DNA of 36,059 bases from Synechococcales cyanobacterium CRU_2_2 (GCA_012034805.1 JAAUOP010000039.1:1-36059), one strand, 5' to 3'. Positions 9,005 to 19,126 are shown, counted from the first letter of the stretch. Notes: generated by a model from the letters alone, not told the origin. Made by a program: numbers and translations.

Positions 9005-9863
9005 CGCGAGGTTCGACGGCGGCGGCGATCGCCGAGTAGTCCAGCTCTCCAAAGCCGAGGGCGATCGCTTTTTCCAGAATGCGCTCCGTCCCGTCCAAAT
9101 TGCCGGTTTGGAGCTCCAGCGTCGCTGCCTCTTTCAAAAACAATTGCACATCCTTGAGCAGGTGCTTGGTGGGAAAGTTGGGGTTTTCGAAATTGTGCGT
9201 CTGCATGCGGGCCAGTTTTTTGTCGAAGGTGGGGGCATAGAGTGCGCTCTCTCGCAAAATTGCCATGAACAAATCCACCGGCACCTGATTTTGCTTAGCG
9301 AAGGCCAAACTCAGGGCAAAACTATTGGTCAAACCGGCGATCAGCTGATTGAGTGATAGCTTCAAGGCCATGGCTGTCCCCACCGGGCCAATGTGACAAA
9401 CGTTTTCACCCAGCGTTTGCAGCAATGACTTCCACTGTTCGAACTGGGGCAGCGTACTGCCCACCATGACGATGAGTTTGCCGTGTTGCGCCTGGGGAAT
9501 ACTGCCGAGTACGGGGGCTTCGAGGTAGTCGATGTTCGCGGCTTGCAATTCCTGGGCGATCGCCTGACTCTCGCTCGGCCCAATGGTTCCCATTTGCAGG
9601 ACAGTTTTTCCGGCCAGCGCAGCCTTGACGGCGTCGGTCAGCAGGGTTTCCCGAATCGCATGGGCATCGGTCAGCATCAAGATGACGCCATCAACGACGC
9701 TGGCCAAGGCTTGGGGAGAACCGGCGATCGCGATGCCTGCCTCGGCCAAATGCTGCACTTTCTCGGTCGTGCGGTTGTACACCGTCATGTCCAGGCCAGC
9801 ATGGTGCAGCCGTAGCGCCATCGGGGCTCCCATTAATCCTGTGCCCATTAAGCCATATTCCAT
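9000..9863 (-). CDS. NAD(P)-dependent beta-hydroxyacid dehydrogenase (HIBADH/GLYR type)
   Basis: A 287-residue enzyme of the 6-phosphogluconate dehydrogenase-like superfamily. The Rossmann motif GLMGTGLMGAPMA is at residues 4-16, followed by VYNRT (28-32), which suggests NADPH preference through the Arg. The substrate loop is MGTIGPSES (91-99), then LEAPVLGS (114-121), and the catalytic lysine is K168 in GTAMALK. The EAPVLGS form resembles glyoxylate/succinic-semialdehyde reductases more than true 3-hydroxyisobutyrate dehydrogenase, so reduction of a short semialdehyde is a reasonable guess. It stands alone; the zinc-ribbon gene begins about 185 bases downstream. Confidence 0.85.
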   Translation of the reverse strand: MEYGLMGTGLMGAPMALRLHHAGLDMTVYNRTTEKVQHLAEAGIAIAGSPQALASVVDGVILMLTDAHAIRETLLTDAVKAALAGKTVLQMGTIGPSESQAIAQELQAANIDYLEAPVLGSIPQAQHGKLIVMVGSTLPQFEQWKSLLQTLGENVCHIGPVGTAMALKLSLNQLIAGLTNSFALSLAFAKQNQVPVDLFMAILRESALYAPTFDKKLARMQTHNFENPNFPTKHLLKDVQLFLKEAATLELQTGNLDGTERILEKAIALGFGELDYSAIAAAVEPRA

Positions 9864-10056
9864 TTTGTTTTCCCTGAATGATCTCGAGCGACGCAGATCA
9901 GCATATCAAGCCCTTGTTCTGATCATGCGGAGTTCTGATCCTGCGGACTGGAGAACGACCCGGCGAACTGGCATAACCCCCCATCGTCGCTTTTTCCCCA
10001 GACCGCTAGGATGGTGACGGTTCGTTTGATGACTTCGTTTATAGGTATAAACCGGA

Positions 10057-10861
10057 ATGTCGATTCTGTCGCTTTTCCAAGCTGGGGGCGTTGTCATGCT
10101 GCCCCTGCTGATGTTTTCGGTGGGGGCGATCGCCCTAATCATTGAGCGTATTTTCTTTTGGGTGGGTCTTTCCCAACGTCAGGAGCCCCTCGTGCGGGAA
10201 GTGCTGAAGCTCTACCGCGACCATCCGGCCATGGCCTACAAAAGCTGAAGCAAAATGGGGATCTGCCCATTGCGCGCATTTTTCTCTCCGCCGTCGAACT
10301 GGAATGTCCGACTCCCGATGAGTTCCGTCTGGCCCTAGAAAGCGCGGGCCAAGCAGAACTGCCCTTATTGCGTCGGTTCAACACGGTGTTTGACACGGTG
10401 ATTACGGTCGCGCCGATGCTGGGACTCTTGGGGACAGTCTTGGGATTGATTGCTTCCTTTTCCTCGTTGAATTTGGGCAGTGGCGATACCACTCAAACCG
10501 GTGCCGTGACGGGCGGGATCAGTGAAGCCCTGATTTCGACGGCCACGGGGTTGATTGTGGCGATCACGGTGTTGTTGTTTGCCAACGGGTTTCGATCGCT
10601 CTACCGCCGCCAGCGAGCTCTGATTGAGGAATATGGCGGTCAGCTGGAATTACTCTATCGCCGTCATCAATTGCAAGATCGTCAGGACATGGCGCAGTTG
10701 TCCGGCAATCCCTCTGGGTTTCCCCAGCCCAATCCGTCTCGCCGATAGGTCAATCTGGCCAATCCGAACCGCCGGACGGGCGCGGTGCGTCCCGACGGCC
10801 AGAATCAGATAACCCGTTCCGTAAAGCGTTCCAGAACTTGCCCATTCCCCCAGGAGATTAA
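10057..10861 (+). CDS. exbB: MotA/TolQ/ExbB proton channel family protein, two frameshifts
   Basis: The inner-membrane channel subunit that couples proton flow to TonB-type or envelope energisation. The first TM segment (VVMLPLLMFSVGAIALIIER) and the cytoplasmic helix are in one phase up to AMAYK. The rest, with the TolQ/ExbB signature APMLGLLGTVLGLIASF and the third TM (TATGLIVAITVLLFA), is in another. One A added to AAAA at 10240-10243 joins them. A second added C at 10728-10730 replaces an early TAG with a Gln/Pro/Gly-rich tail ending LPIPPGD. The stop then lies two bases before exbD, a normal operon junction. Restored length is 268 residues, an exact codon multiple. The second shift is less certain than the first. 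Confidence 0.85.
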
Positions 10862-10863
10862 CC

Positions 10864-11274
10864 ATGCGCCTTAGTCAGGATGACGAATCTGATGCTCCCG
10901 CGCAAGTGAACATGCTGCCGATGATCGATGTCATTTTTGCGATCCTGGCGTTTTTGATTATGTCAACGCTGACCCTGACTCGGGTGGAAAGTTTGCCGGT
11001 GAATTTGCCCGGTGCAGCTACGTCGCGGCTCCAGCAAAATAATCTGGATGCCCTGATCACGATTCAGCCCGATGGGACGCTGTATCTCAACCGGGATCCG
11101 GTGACCGAGGAGGGATTGGGCGATCGCATTCAAACCCTTAAGGGCGAAAGGCCCGAACTGCTGGTGATTCTCAATGCCGACGAAGCCGTGAGCCATGGCA
11201 AGGTGGTAGCAGTGATGGACCAACTGCGCAAATTGAAGGGCGTGAAATTGGCGATCGCCACCCGCCCGCAATAG
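10864..11274 (+). CDS. exbD: ExbD/TolR family biopolymer transport protein
   Basis: A 136-residue partner of the channel protein just upstream. It has a short cytoplasmic N-terminus and one TM helix, MLPMIDVIFAILAFLIMST, containing the conserved proton-carrying aspartate (MIDV). A periplasmic domain follows, with ALITIQPDGTLYLN and ELLVILNADEAVSHGKVV typical of the family. AGGAG lies at the right distance upstream. ExbB/ExbD normally energise TonB-dependent outer-membrane uptake of iron chelates or vitamin B12, or septum functions as Tol. No tonB or receptor gene is in the window, so the substrate is open. Confidence 0.93.
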   Translation: MRLSQDDESDAPAQVNMLPMIDVIFAILAFLIMSTLTLTRVESLPVNLPGAATSRLQQNNLDALITIQPDGTLYLNRDPVTEEGLGDRIQTLKGERPELLVILNADEAVSHGKVVAVMDQLRKLKGVKLAIATRPQ

Positions 11275-11339
11275 TGCAGGAGCCTAGCCGACCCCCAGCA
11301 CGCTTGTGGGGTAATACCCTAGCGGTTGAGGTAACATCT

Positions 11340-11472
11340 ATGGACGATTTTCAGTACACAGCTCTCCCCCATAGCCTCTTTGCTGGCGACGTATGTGGGG
11401 GTTTTGATCCTGACCTATGGGGTGATGCCAAGATTGATCAAACTCTTTGCTCGCTGGCTTTACCCCGCCTAG
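11340..11472 (+). CDS. possible small membrane protein, frameshifted
   Basis: ATG 11340 has a good ribosome site (GAGGT, seven bases upstream) and starts MDDFQYTAL. The +1 phase then encodes IASLLATYVGVLILTYGVM and PRLIKLFARWLYPA before TAG at 11472, a typical single-TM miniprotein with a basic amphipathic tail. The two phases meet at CTCTCCCCC (about 11363-11371). Losing one C, or restoring two bases, would give 43-45 residues. In the literal frame the product is 48 residues without a membrane segment. The position just after exbD suggests the same transcript. I do not recognise the family. Confidence 0.4.
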
Positions 11473-11490
11473 GCGTCGTCCCGTGAGCGA

Positions 11491-13455
11491 TCAGGTCTCC
11501 GACAGCTCTGACAGTTCTAGCCAGCGTTCGGTTCCGGTTTCGATCGCCTGGGTCAGCTCCCCTAAACGAGCCGATAGCTTTTCTAACGCTTCGAAGTCTG
11601 AAGGCGCGTTCTGGTAAAGGGTTTTTTCGAGCTGTTCTTTTTCGGCTTCCAGGACTGGAATTTGGGTTTCTAGCGTTTCAAGTTCACGCTTTTCTTTGTA
11701 GGACATGCGGCGAGCGCGGGCGGCAGAGGGCGCTTTGGCTGCCGATGGTGAAGTCGAGTTCTGGGCCTGATTTTGTTCGGCTTTTTGTTCGGCTTGTTTC
11801 TTCTCGGCCTGGGTTTTCTCCGCTGCCTTCGCGGCGGCGTCTTGCTCTTTTTTATAGTCTAAATAGACCGAATAATTGCCGGGATATTGCCGAATATTTC
11901 CCCCAGCCTCCAAGGCGAAAATCGTCTCTACCACGCGATCGAGAAAATAGCGATCGTGGGAAACCGTAATCACACAGCCATTAAACTCTTCTAGGTATTC
12001 CTCCAACACCGACAGCGTCTGCACATCCAGATCATTGGTCGGCTCATCCAAAATCAACACATTGGGAGCCCCCATCAACACCCGCAGCAAAAACAGCCGC
12101 CGCCGCTCGCCACCGGAGAGCTTCGCTAGGGGAGCATATTGTTGTTCGGGCGGGAACAAAAATCGCTCTAACATTTGCGATGCGGTGATCACGCTGCCGT
12201 CTGAGGTTTTGACGAGCTCGGCGGTTTCCTTGATGTAATCAATCACACGCTGATTCTCGTCGGCGGCTTCGAGCAATTCATTCGAATATTGATCGAAATA
12301 GCCAATGTGAATCGTTGCGCCCAGTTCAATCTTGCCGGAATCCGGCTCTAGGCGACCGGTAATCATATCCATTAAAGTCGATTTGCCTGCGCCATTGCTG
12401 CCGATGATTCCAATGCGATCTTCGGGGGTAAAGGCGTGGGTGAATTGGTTGATGAGGATGCGATCGCCATACCCCTTGGTCACATTTTCCGCCTCAATCA
12501 CCTTTTTGCCAATGCGCCGTCCAATCGTCGAAATCTCGACTTTACCCAAGTCTTTTTTAAATTCTTTCTCTTGCATCGCCTCAATGCGCTGGATGCGGGC
12601 GCGTTGCTTGGTGCTGCGCGCCTTGGCACCTCGGCTCAGCCATTCGAGCTCGCGCCGCAGAACGCCCTTGTGCTTTTGCTGGGTGCTGGCGGCGGAGTCC
12701 TCTTGCTCGGTTTTCTTTTGCAAGTAGTAGGAATAGTTCCCGTTAAAGCTGGACAAATCACCCCGGTCTAGCTCCAGAATCCGGGTGGTGACGCGATCGA
12801 GAAAATAGCGGTCGTGGGTAATCAGCAGCAGCGCCCCCGGATAGCGATTCAGATAAGTTTGCAACCACTCCACCGACAGGGCATCCAAATGGTTGGTGGG
12901 CTCGTCCATCAGCAGCACCTCCGGCTCCGCCAGCAGCGCCGTCGCCAGGGCAATCCGTTTGCGATACCCTCCCGACAGCGAGCCAATGCGGGCCTCAAAG
13001 TCTTCGATCCCGAGCTGGGTCAGGACAATTTTGGCCTTGGCTTCCAAATCCCAGGCCCCGATCGCATCCATCCGCTCGGTCAGCCGCGATAACTGGTTGA
13101 GCAGAGCATCGCTGCTATCCGTTCCCGCTGCAATCCGATGAGATACATCTTCGTATTCCCGCACCAGCTCCATCCGTTCACCACTGTCGGCAAACACCTG
13201 CTCCAGAACAGTTCGACTCTCATCCAGGTCAGGCTCTTGGGGCAAATAGACAATGCGAACCGCTGGGTTCACCAAGCGAGCGCCGCCATCCACGGGCTCC
13301 AGGCCCGCAATAATCTTCAGCAGCGTCGATTTCCCAGAACCATTCGTACCAATCAGGCCAATCTTATCCGTCGGCCCCAGACTAAAGCTGACCTCGTTCA
13401 AAATCGGCTTAATGCCAAAATCCTTGGAGACCGATTGCAACGTAAAGATGCTCAT
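11491..13455 (-). CDS. ABC-F family ATP-binding protein (Uup-like)
   Basis: A 654-residue protein from MSIFTLQSV with two ATPase domains and no membrane part. Domain 1 has Walker A GTNGSGKST, signature SGGYRKR and Walker B LLMDEPTNHLD. Domain 2 has GSNGAGKST, LSGGERRR and LILDEPTNDLD. A long charged linker with RSTKQRARIQRIEAM lies between. The C-terminal 100 residues are Lys/Glu/Gln/Ala-rich and then form a predicted coiled coil, as in Uup. ABC-F proteins act on the ribosome or, for Uup, bind DNA and affect transposon excision. The frame is open 30 codons further upstream, but that part is unlike the family. Confidence 0.9.
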   Translation of the reverse strand: MSIFTLQSVSKDFGIKPILNEVSFSLGPTDKIGLIGTNGSGKSTLLKIIAGLEPVDGGARLVNPAVRIVYLPQEPDLDESRTVLEQVFADSGERMELVREYEDVSHRIAAGTDSSDALLNQLSRLTERMDAIGAWDLEAKAKIVLTQLGIEDFEARIGSLSGGYRKRIALATALLAEPEVLLMDEPTNHLDALSVEWLQTYLNRYPGALLLITHDRYFLDRVTTRILELDRGDLSSFNGNYSYYLQKKTEQEDSAASTQQKHKGVLRRELEWLSRGAKARSTKQRARIQRIEAMQEKEFKKDLGKVEISTIGRRIGKKVIEAENVTKGYGDRILINQFTHAFTPEDRIGIIGSNGAGKSTLMDMITGRLEPDSGKIELGATIHIGYFDQYSNELLEAADENQRVIDYIKETAELVKTSDGSVITASQMLERFLFPPEQQYAPLAKLSGGERRRLFLLRVLMGAPNVLILDEPTNDLDVQTLSVLEEYLEEFNGCVITVSHDRYFLDRVVETIFALEAGGNIRQYPGNYSVYLDYKKEQDAAAKAAEKTQAEKKQAEQKAEQNQAQNSTSPSAAKAPSAARARRMSYKEKRELETLETQIPVLEAEKEQLEKTLYQNAPSDFEALEKLSARLGELTQAIETGTERWLELSELSET

Positions 13456-13599
13456 GAGAGGGATTCGACGCGAATGTTGAACGCGAGGGCTAGGGTGAAC
13501 GGCCAGTCGGCAGCAGGGCGAGGCTGGGGGCAAAGCCAGACCCAAAACACACCCGCTCTATTCTAAACGCAAAGCCGCTCCTTGGCAGAATGTCCTCCG

Positions 13600-13788
13600 T
13601 ATAAATACGGCATTTAATGTATCACTTTTGAGGGGTCTGCACCCTCATCCCATTTTTTAGGCTGAGCACTACGATAGGAAGCATGTAACCCCGACATCAG
13701 GGCAAACTCGGTCTTAACCCCACTGAGTTTCCAGCATTGAAGGAAGAATATGACGACCCATCTAGGTGCTTTAGGGTCGTCTTTTTTT
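13600..13788 (+). ncRNA. candidate small RNA ending in an intrinsic terminator
   Basis: No gene lies here, yet the segment ends in a good terminator. Upstream are two other stems: GAGGG/CCCTC around GTCTGCA (about 13632-13650), and an 8-bp stem AACTCGGT/ACTGAGTT (about 13706-13731). A TATAAA box at 13600-13605 could be a -10 element, but its possible -35, TTGGCA at 13582, is too close (12 bases). The 5' end is therefore a guess. I recognise no known RNA family. Confidence 0.35.
13752..13788 (+). terminator. Rho-independent terminator
   Basis: The stem GACGACCC/GGGTCGTC (8 bp, perfect, 14-base loop) is followed by seven T. The T tract is on the plus strand, so it ends a rightward transcript, although no rightward coding gene precedes it (the ABC-F gene reads away). 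Confidence 0.85.
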
Positions 13789-13897
13789 GTTTTTTTAAGT
13801 CTTTTTTGGTTTTTTAAGGTGTTTTAGCGCGGCCTTGGCTTGGGCGGGACTAGATGCCGCTAGGCTAGGTAGCGTCCTACTTTGGTTCTAGATACTT

Positions 13898-14188
13898 ATG
13901 AGCGACTCCAAGCAAACGGGTGCAGAAGCGGTGGATGCGGCGATCGCCCAGGGACTTGATCTCGACGGCTCCCCCATTCCAGCCAAAATGCTCGCACTCT
14001 ACCAGGGTGTCATGGCCCTCGAGGGCGATCGCCAGCGGAGCGGTGTTACAAACAGTATGCGATCGCGCATTGTCCGCATCGGGGCCAAGCACATTCCCCA
14101 AGCAGAGCTCGACCAAAAACTCACCGAAGCGGGTTGGGCTCCCCTGAAGGAGAAGGAAATCGCATTCTACTACGGTGGAAAAGGCTAG
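13898..14188 (+). CDS. small conserved cyanobacterial protein (DUF4090-like)
   Basis: A 96-residue soluble protein with GSPIPAKMLALYQGVMALE, the basic block SMRSRIVRIGAKHIPQ and the C-terminal PLKEKEIAFYYGG. It resembles a short, well conserved cyanobacterial family that I believe is DUF4090; the function is unknown. The codon pattern is convincing and HIP1 sites lie inside the gene. No clear ribosome site is visible before the ATG. It is convergent with the ABC transporter gene downstream. Confidence 0.75.
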   Translation: MSDSKQTGAEAVDAAIAQGLDLDGSPIPAKMLALYQGVMALEGDRQRSGVTNSMRSRIVRIGAKHIPQAELDQKLTEAGWAPLKEKEIAFYYGGKG

Positions 14189-14677
14189 GGGAGAACCGTG
14201 AGGCAAATTCTTGGATCACGAATTCAGAGAAATCAGTAGTTCTACTGTTTTTTGAGATGTTTTCCTGCCTGGATTAATCGGTCGTGAATGGGTAGGTAGT
14301 TGATAGAAGGCTTCTCGACCCAGTCCGGCCGATGGCGACACCTGTCAGCTGTGGCGATTGGCTGCGCCAAGCTCCACAGGATTGACAGATTGGGTTTAGC
14401 CTCGCGCTCCGTAGTAATTCCTTAGATATCCTCTATGAAGTACGCTCAGAGTTATCAGGCCGGTGTTTCCAGACCCCACAGTTCATACCATTCCCAATGG
14501 TTTTCCGCTGCCTACCAGACAGGCGTTGGCCAAGTCCCTCGGGCCATTCCCTCCCCAGAGCAGCCCAAAAACCGCTCAAGACCTGAGTCCAGGCTATTCA
14601 TCGTAGGCTGTTCCTCTGGGGTTACGGTGCTCAAGCCAACCCCCTAGGCCTGTTGGGTTGCGTGGCCTCAACCCACC
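14189..14677. other. 489-bp convergent spacer without a supported gene
   Basis: This spacer lies between the DUF4090-like gene and the end of the ABC transporter gene. Near its right end GGGTTG/CAACCC forms a 6-7 bp stem inside CCTAGG-flanked sequence (about 14645-14685), without a T tract. A 70-codon open frame at 14435 has no ribosome site. I see nothing else. Confidence 0.55.
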
Positions 14678-16530
14678 CTAGGCAACACCCAAAAGCTGTA
14701 GTTTGTACAAACTCGCATAGAGACCATTGGCAGCCAGCAGCGCTGCGTGGCTGCCCGATTCGACCAGCTGACCCTGGCGCAGCACCAAAATGCGATCGAC
14801 ATTGCGAATCGTAGACAAACGGTGGGCAATAATAATCGCCGTGCGCTGCTCGAGCAACTGCTCCAAGGCGATCTGAATATCGGCCTCCGTGCCCACATCG
14901 AGGTTGGAGGTGGCCTCGTCGAGCACCAAAAGCTGTGGGTTGCGCACTGCCACTCGGGCGAAGGCCAAGAGCTGTTTTTGTCCCCCCGAAAGATTGGCTC
15001 CCCGTTGGCGCAGCTCGGTATTGTAGCCGTCGGGTAGCTGCTCGATAAATCCAGCGACGTTGGTTTGTTCGGAAGCTGCGCGAATTTGTTCAAAGTCGTA
15101 GGATTCACCCAGGGCAATATTGCTTTTGACGTCGCCTGCAAACAAAAAGCCATCTTGGAGAATGACGCCGATGTGGCGACGCAGTTCTTGCTGGGGCAGA
15201 TCGCGAATATCGACACCGTCGATCAAGATCCGGCCCCGACTGGGTTCATAAAGGCGGCAGAGTAACCGAATGATTGAGCTTTTGCCCGCACCGGTGGGGC
15301 CAACGAGGGCGATTTTCTCACCGGGTGCGATCGAAAAATTCAGCCCCTTGAGCACAAACTCGCTAGGCTTATAGCCAAACCAAACATCTTCAAATTGGAT
15401 CGATCCGCGCTGATGGCCGCTCGTGCTTTGGGGCAGCGTGGCGAGGGTGCCCAGGCGATCTTGAATTTCAACCGGTTCATTCAGTAGGTCGCTGATGCGC
15501 TCTACCGCCGTCAGGCCGGCCTGGATGGACGTGAACTTTTCGGCGAGCTGGCGCAGGGGTTCAAACAATCGCTGGGCGAAGAGAATGAAGGCCGCCAGTT
15601 GCCCCAAATCCAGCGGCCCGCGCAAGACCAACAAACTCCCGGCATACAATACCCCCGCCGTCGCCCCCAGCGAAATCCACTCCAGCGTGGCTGAAATCGC
15701 GGAGTCGTGGAAAATGGTTTTGTCCACTTCCTTGATGTACTTCTGGTTGGTGGCTCGAAACACCTCGCTATTGAACCGCTCCCGGCGGAACAGCTGAACC
15801 ACATTGATCCCCACTACATTTTCCTGGAGCATCGAGTTGAGCTTGGAGAGCTCCTCCCGCGCCCGATAGTTGGCTTTGCGGTAACGCTGCTGAAAAAAGA
15901 CCATCAGCGCTGTCACCGGCAACAACATCACCGTGAGCAATAATGCCAGTTGCCACTGCAAGAGAAACATCATCACAATCACGGTGATCAGCGAAAATAG
16001 ATCGCTGACAATGCCGATCGCCCCCGTTGAAAACACATCACCCAGGGCTTCCACATCGCTGGTGAGCCGTGTAATTAAACGACCGACCGGCGTGCGATCG
16101 AAAATCGCACCGACAACGACGTCACGTGCTCAAATAAATCATCTCGAATCGCCGCCGTCATCCGCTGGCCCACCTCCTGCACCAGGTAGCCCTGCCAACC
16201 GCGAAAGGCCAGCCGCAGCAAAATAGTTCCCAACAGCAAAAACGCCAGCAAATTCAGCCCACCGGCCAGACTGCCCTGGCCGGTGATCAGAGCAAAGACG
16301 CCGTTGCAAACCGTGGGATTGTCCTGGCACTGGATAAAGGAAATCGCTTGGCCCAGAATAATCGGCTGAATGGCCCCGGCGATCGCCACCGGCACCAGCA
16401 AAGCCAGCGAAATCGTCAGCAAGCGGCCATTTTGCTGGGCATAGGGCACCAGGCGCTTGACGAGCTGCCAATCATTTTCGCGGCGGTCTGGGGTGGCGAT
16501 CCCAGGGGAAGAAGGAGAAACCGAGGTCAT
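14678..16530 (-). CDS. ABC exporter, fused TM and ATPase domains (MsbA/MdlB-like), frameshifted
   Basis: A half-transporter of 617 residues after one added base in AAAA at 16101-16104. That repair joins LFEHVTSLSVRF to FDRTPVGRLITRLTSDVEAL, a hallmark coupling-helix region of these exporters, and makes the length an exact codon multiple. The N-terminal part has about six TM segments. The ATPase has Walker A GPTGAGKSS, a Q-loop, signature LSGGQKQ, Walker B LLVLDEATS and the H-loop AHRLST. The start at 16530 has GGAAG just upstream. It exports lipid, peptide or drug as a homo- or heterodimer; the substrate is unknown. Confidence 0.88.
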
Positions 16531-16833
16531 GGAAGCTTCCAGCTGACGAGACGGGTCTTCTAGCCTAACAGTTTCGGCTAAGGCCTGGGTTCTTCGGCCA
16601 AGGGCGAGGTCTTTCCGGATAGCCCAGTCTCATTCCCATGCGCGCCAAACCCTTGAACTGAAACAATTCAAGCGCTGTTCGATTGCGATACATTACGTCG
16701 GTGTAACGCCAGATAACAATTGGCTTCGATCGCCTTGAGAATCCGTTGCGCTTCTTCAAACTTTCGCCAAAATACGTCAACAAGCGAGACGATGACCCAT
16801 GGCATGAATCGATCGCCCTCGGAGCGTAAAGCA
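16531..16833. other. 303-bp divergent spacer before chlB
   Basis: This spacer separates the leftward ABC gene from chlB and must hold promoters for both. A short inverted repeat TTGAA/TTCAA lies near 16651-16669. I could not assign a convincing -35/-10 pair. Confidence 0.45.
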
Positions 16834-18411
16834 ATGAAATTGGCCTATTGGATGTACGCAGGTCCAGCCCACATTGGCACCCTTCGTGTTGCCAGCTCGT
16901 TTAAAAATGTCCATGCCATCATGCACGCACCCATCGGCGATGATTATTTCAATGTGATGCGATCGATGCTGGAACGGGAGCGCGACTTTACCCCCGTTAC
17001 CACCAGCGTCGTCGATCGCCATGTGCTGGCGCGGGGCTCCCAAGAAAAAGTGGTGGACAACATCACCCGCAAGGATGGGGAAGAGCATCCCGACTTGATT
17101 GTGCTGACGCCGACTTGCACCTCCAGCATTTTGCAAGAAGATTTGGAAAACTTTGTCGAACGCGCCCAGCTTGAGGCCAAGGCCGATGTCCTGTTGGCGG
17201 ATGTCAATCACTACCGAGTCAACGAGCTACAAGCTGCCGATCGCACCCTAGAACAGATTGTTCAGTTCTATGTCAAAAAAGCGATCAAAGCCGGTGATTT
17301 GCAAACCGAAAAAACGGCTAAACCTTCGGTTAATATCATCGGCTTTTCGACCTTGGGTTTCCACAACAATCACGATTGCACCGAGCTGAAAAAGCTGATG
17401 GGTGAACTGGGGATTGAAGTCAACTTGGTCTTGCCCCATGAAGCCTCGGTACATGAACTCAAGAGCTTGCCCCGAGCTTGGTTTAACTTGTTGCCTTACC
17501 GTGAGCTGGGACTGTTGTCGGCTCAATATCTAGAATCCGAATTTGGCATGCCCTACGTGGACATTACGCCCATGGGGATCGTCGAAACGGCTCGCTGTAT
17601 TCGCAAGATTCAGCAGGTGGTGAATGCCCAGATCGCTCAGATGGAAACGGGCAATCCTTCGGAGCTTGGCGGAGCCAATCGCATCCCCGAAGTTGATTTT
17701 GAAGGGTTTATCGATCGCCAAACCCGCTACATTTCCCAAGCCGCTTGGTTCGCCCGCTCGATTGACTGCCAAAACCTGACCGGTAAGCGTGCCGTGGTCT
17801 TTGGCAACAATACCCATGCTGCCGCCATTACCAAGGTGCTAGCGCGGGAGATGGGGATCAAGGTGGTGTTGGCCGGAACCTATTGCAAACACGACGCTGA
17901 TTGGTTCACGGAGCAGGTGAGTGGATTTTGTGATGAGATCTTGATTACGGATGTGAATGCGGAAATTGCCAATGCGATCGCCCGTCTCGAACCCTCCGCC
18001 ATCTTTGGCACCCAGATGGAACGCCATGTCGGCAAACGCTTGAATATTCCCTGTGGAGTCATCGCGGCTCCGATTCATATTCAAAACTTCCCGGTCGGCT
18101 ACCGTCCTTACGTCGGCTACGAAGGTGCAAATCAACTGGTGGACTTGATTTACAACTCCTTCAAGCTCGGGATGGAAGATCACCTACTCGAAATTTTTGG
18201 CGGCCACGACACCAAGGAAATTCTCACGAAGGAAGTGGCGAACAATGCAGCTCTCCACTGGAGCGAAGACGGTTTGGTTGAGCTCAAGAAAGTCCCTGGT
18301 TTTGTGCGGGGTAAAGTTCGGCGCAATGTCGAAGCCTATGCCATTAAGCGCGGAACCAATTCGATTACGGCAGAGGTGATGTATGCAGCGAAGGAGTCCG
18401 TGGGAGCTTAG
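16834..18411 (+). CDS. chlB: light-independent protochlorophyllide reductase subunit B
   Basis: ChlB is the catalytic-component subunit of dark-operative protochlorophyllide reductase (ChlL-ChlN-ChlB), which reduces protochlorophyllide to chlorophyllide without light. The 525-residue protein starts with the family's [18 protein letters not shown] and has D36 (IGDDYF), the unusual aspartate ligand of the NB [4Fe-4S] cluster. [31 protein letters not shown] and the C-terminal EVMYAAK block also fit. GGAG lies nine bases before this ATG. The frame is open further upstream, but the conserved start is here. chlL and chlN are not adjacent in this window. The enzyme is oxygen-sensitive. Confidence 0.97.
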   Translation: MKLAYWMYAGPAHIGTLRVASSFKNVHAIMHAPIGDDYFNVMRSMLERERDFTPVTTSVVDRHVLARGSQEKVVDNITRKDGEEHPDLIVLTPTCTSSILQEDLENFVERAQLEAKADVLLADVNHYRVNELQAADRTLEQIVQFYVKKAIKAGDLQTEKTAKPSVNIIGFSTLGFHNNHDCTELKKLMGELGIEVNLVLPHEASVHELKSLPRAWFNLLPYRELGLLSAQYLESEFGMPYVDITPMGIVETARCIRKIQQVVNAQIAQMETGNPSELGGANRIPEVDFEGFIDRQTRYISQAAWFARSIDCQNLTGKRAVVFGNNTHAAAITKVLAREMGIKVVLAGTYCKHDADWFTEQVSGFCDEILITDVNAEIANAIARLEPSAIFGTQMERHVGKRLNIPCGVIAAPIHIQNFPVGYRPYVGYEGANQLVDLIYNSFKLGMEDHLLEIFGGHDTKEILTKEVANNAALHWSEDGLVELKKVPGFVRGKVRRNVEAYAIKRGTNSITAEVMYAAKESVGA

Positions 18412-18424
18412 CCCAACGGCTGCG

Positions 18425-18456
18425 TTCAATGCTCAAACACTTCAATGCTCAAACAC
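18425..18456. repeat. 16-bp tandem duplication over a stop codon
   Basis: TTCAATGCTCAAACAC occurs twice, exactly and adjacently. The right copy encodes the last residues and stop of the RNase D-like gene; the left copy lies just past the stop. Confidence 0.9.
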
Positions 18457-19071
18457 ATTACCAAACTGTTGCAAGTCCAAATCGACCAGGGTGGGCAGGC
18501 AGTCAAAGCAGCTTTGGGCCAACTCCCAACGCTCCTCTCGCTCTAGCATCGTGGTCAGTTTTTGACGCAGACTGATCAAGTAGCGGACGTCATTGGCTGC
18601 GTAGGCCAGTTGAGTTTCGCTCAGGGCCATGACGTTGCCCCAGTCCGAGCTTTGGGCCGACTTGTCGAGTTCGATCTGCTCGAGCTCTTGCACCAGGGCT
18701 TTGAGGCCATGACTCCCCGTGTAGGTGCGGGCGAGTTTGCTGGCAATCTTGGTGCAAAAGACCGGATTCACCTGAATGCCCAGGTGATAGTTGAGTGCCG
18801 CCAGATCGAAGCGAGCAAAGTGAAAAATTTTGGTGATGTTCTGGGCTTCCATCAGTTGCTTAAGCCGGGGGGCCGCAGCCTGGCCCTTTTCGAGCCGGAG
18901 TGCGCTGGTGTAGCCTTCCGGGTCGCACAGCTGCACCAAACAGAGGCGATCGCGTCGCGGATTAAGCCCCAGGGTCTCGGTGTCCACCGCGATCGCCTCC
19001 GCCTGGAGGTATCGATCCAGCAGGGCCTTGGGCAGGTCGCGATCGCACAGCTCAAACTTTTCTAAGGCCAT
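18442..19071 (-). CDS. RNase D-like 3'-5' exonuclease
   Basis: A 209-residue DEDDy exonuclease consisting of the catalytic domain alone, without the C-terminal HRDC domains of E. coli RNase D (about 375 residues). Exo I is AVDTETLGL (D30, E32), Exo II is FHFARFDLAAL, and Exo III is LAYAANDVRYL with the tyrosine. The likely role is 3' trimming of tRNA or other small RNA; DNA substrates cannot be excluded. The start MALEKFEL at 19071 is chosen because the frame upstream is unrelated to the family and overlaps the neighbouring gene. Confidence 0.88.
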   Translation of the reverse strand: MALEKFELCDRDLPKALLDRYLQAEAIAVDTETLGLNPRRDRLCLVQLCDPEGYTSALRLEKGQAAAPRLKQLMEAQNITKIFHFARFDLAALNYHLGIQVNPVFCTKIASKLARTYTGSHGLKALVQELEQIELDKSAQSSDWGNVMALSETQLAYAANDVRYLISLRQKLTTMLEREERWELAQSCFDCLPTLVDLDLQQFGNVFEH

Positions 19072-19126
19072 AGTCCAGCGCGATCCCTTCGCAAATATCA
19101 GCACGGCTGCTAGCCAGCCCCAAATA

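Noticed and set aside
10057-10861. Programmed ribosomal frameshifting in exbB
   Set aside because: The same one-base loss at ordinary short homopolymers recurs in at least six unrelated genes, and no slippery site with a downstream stem is evident.
14435-14647. 70-codon rightward open frame in the convergent spacer
   Set aside because: No ribosome site, no hydrophobic or conserved pattern, and composition like the surrounding spacer.
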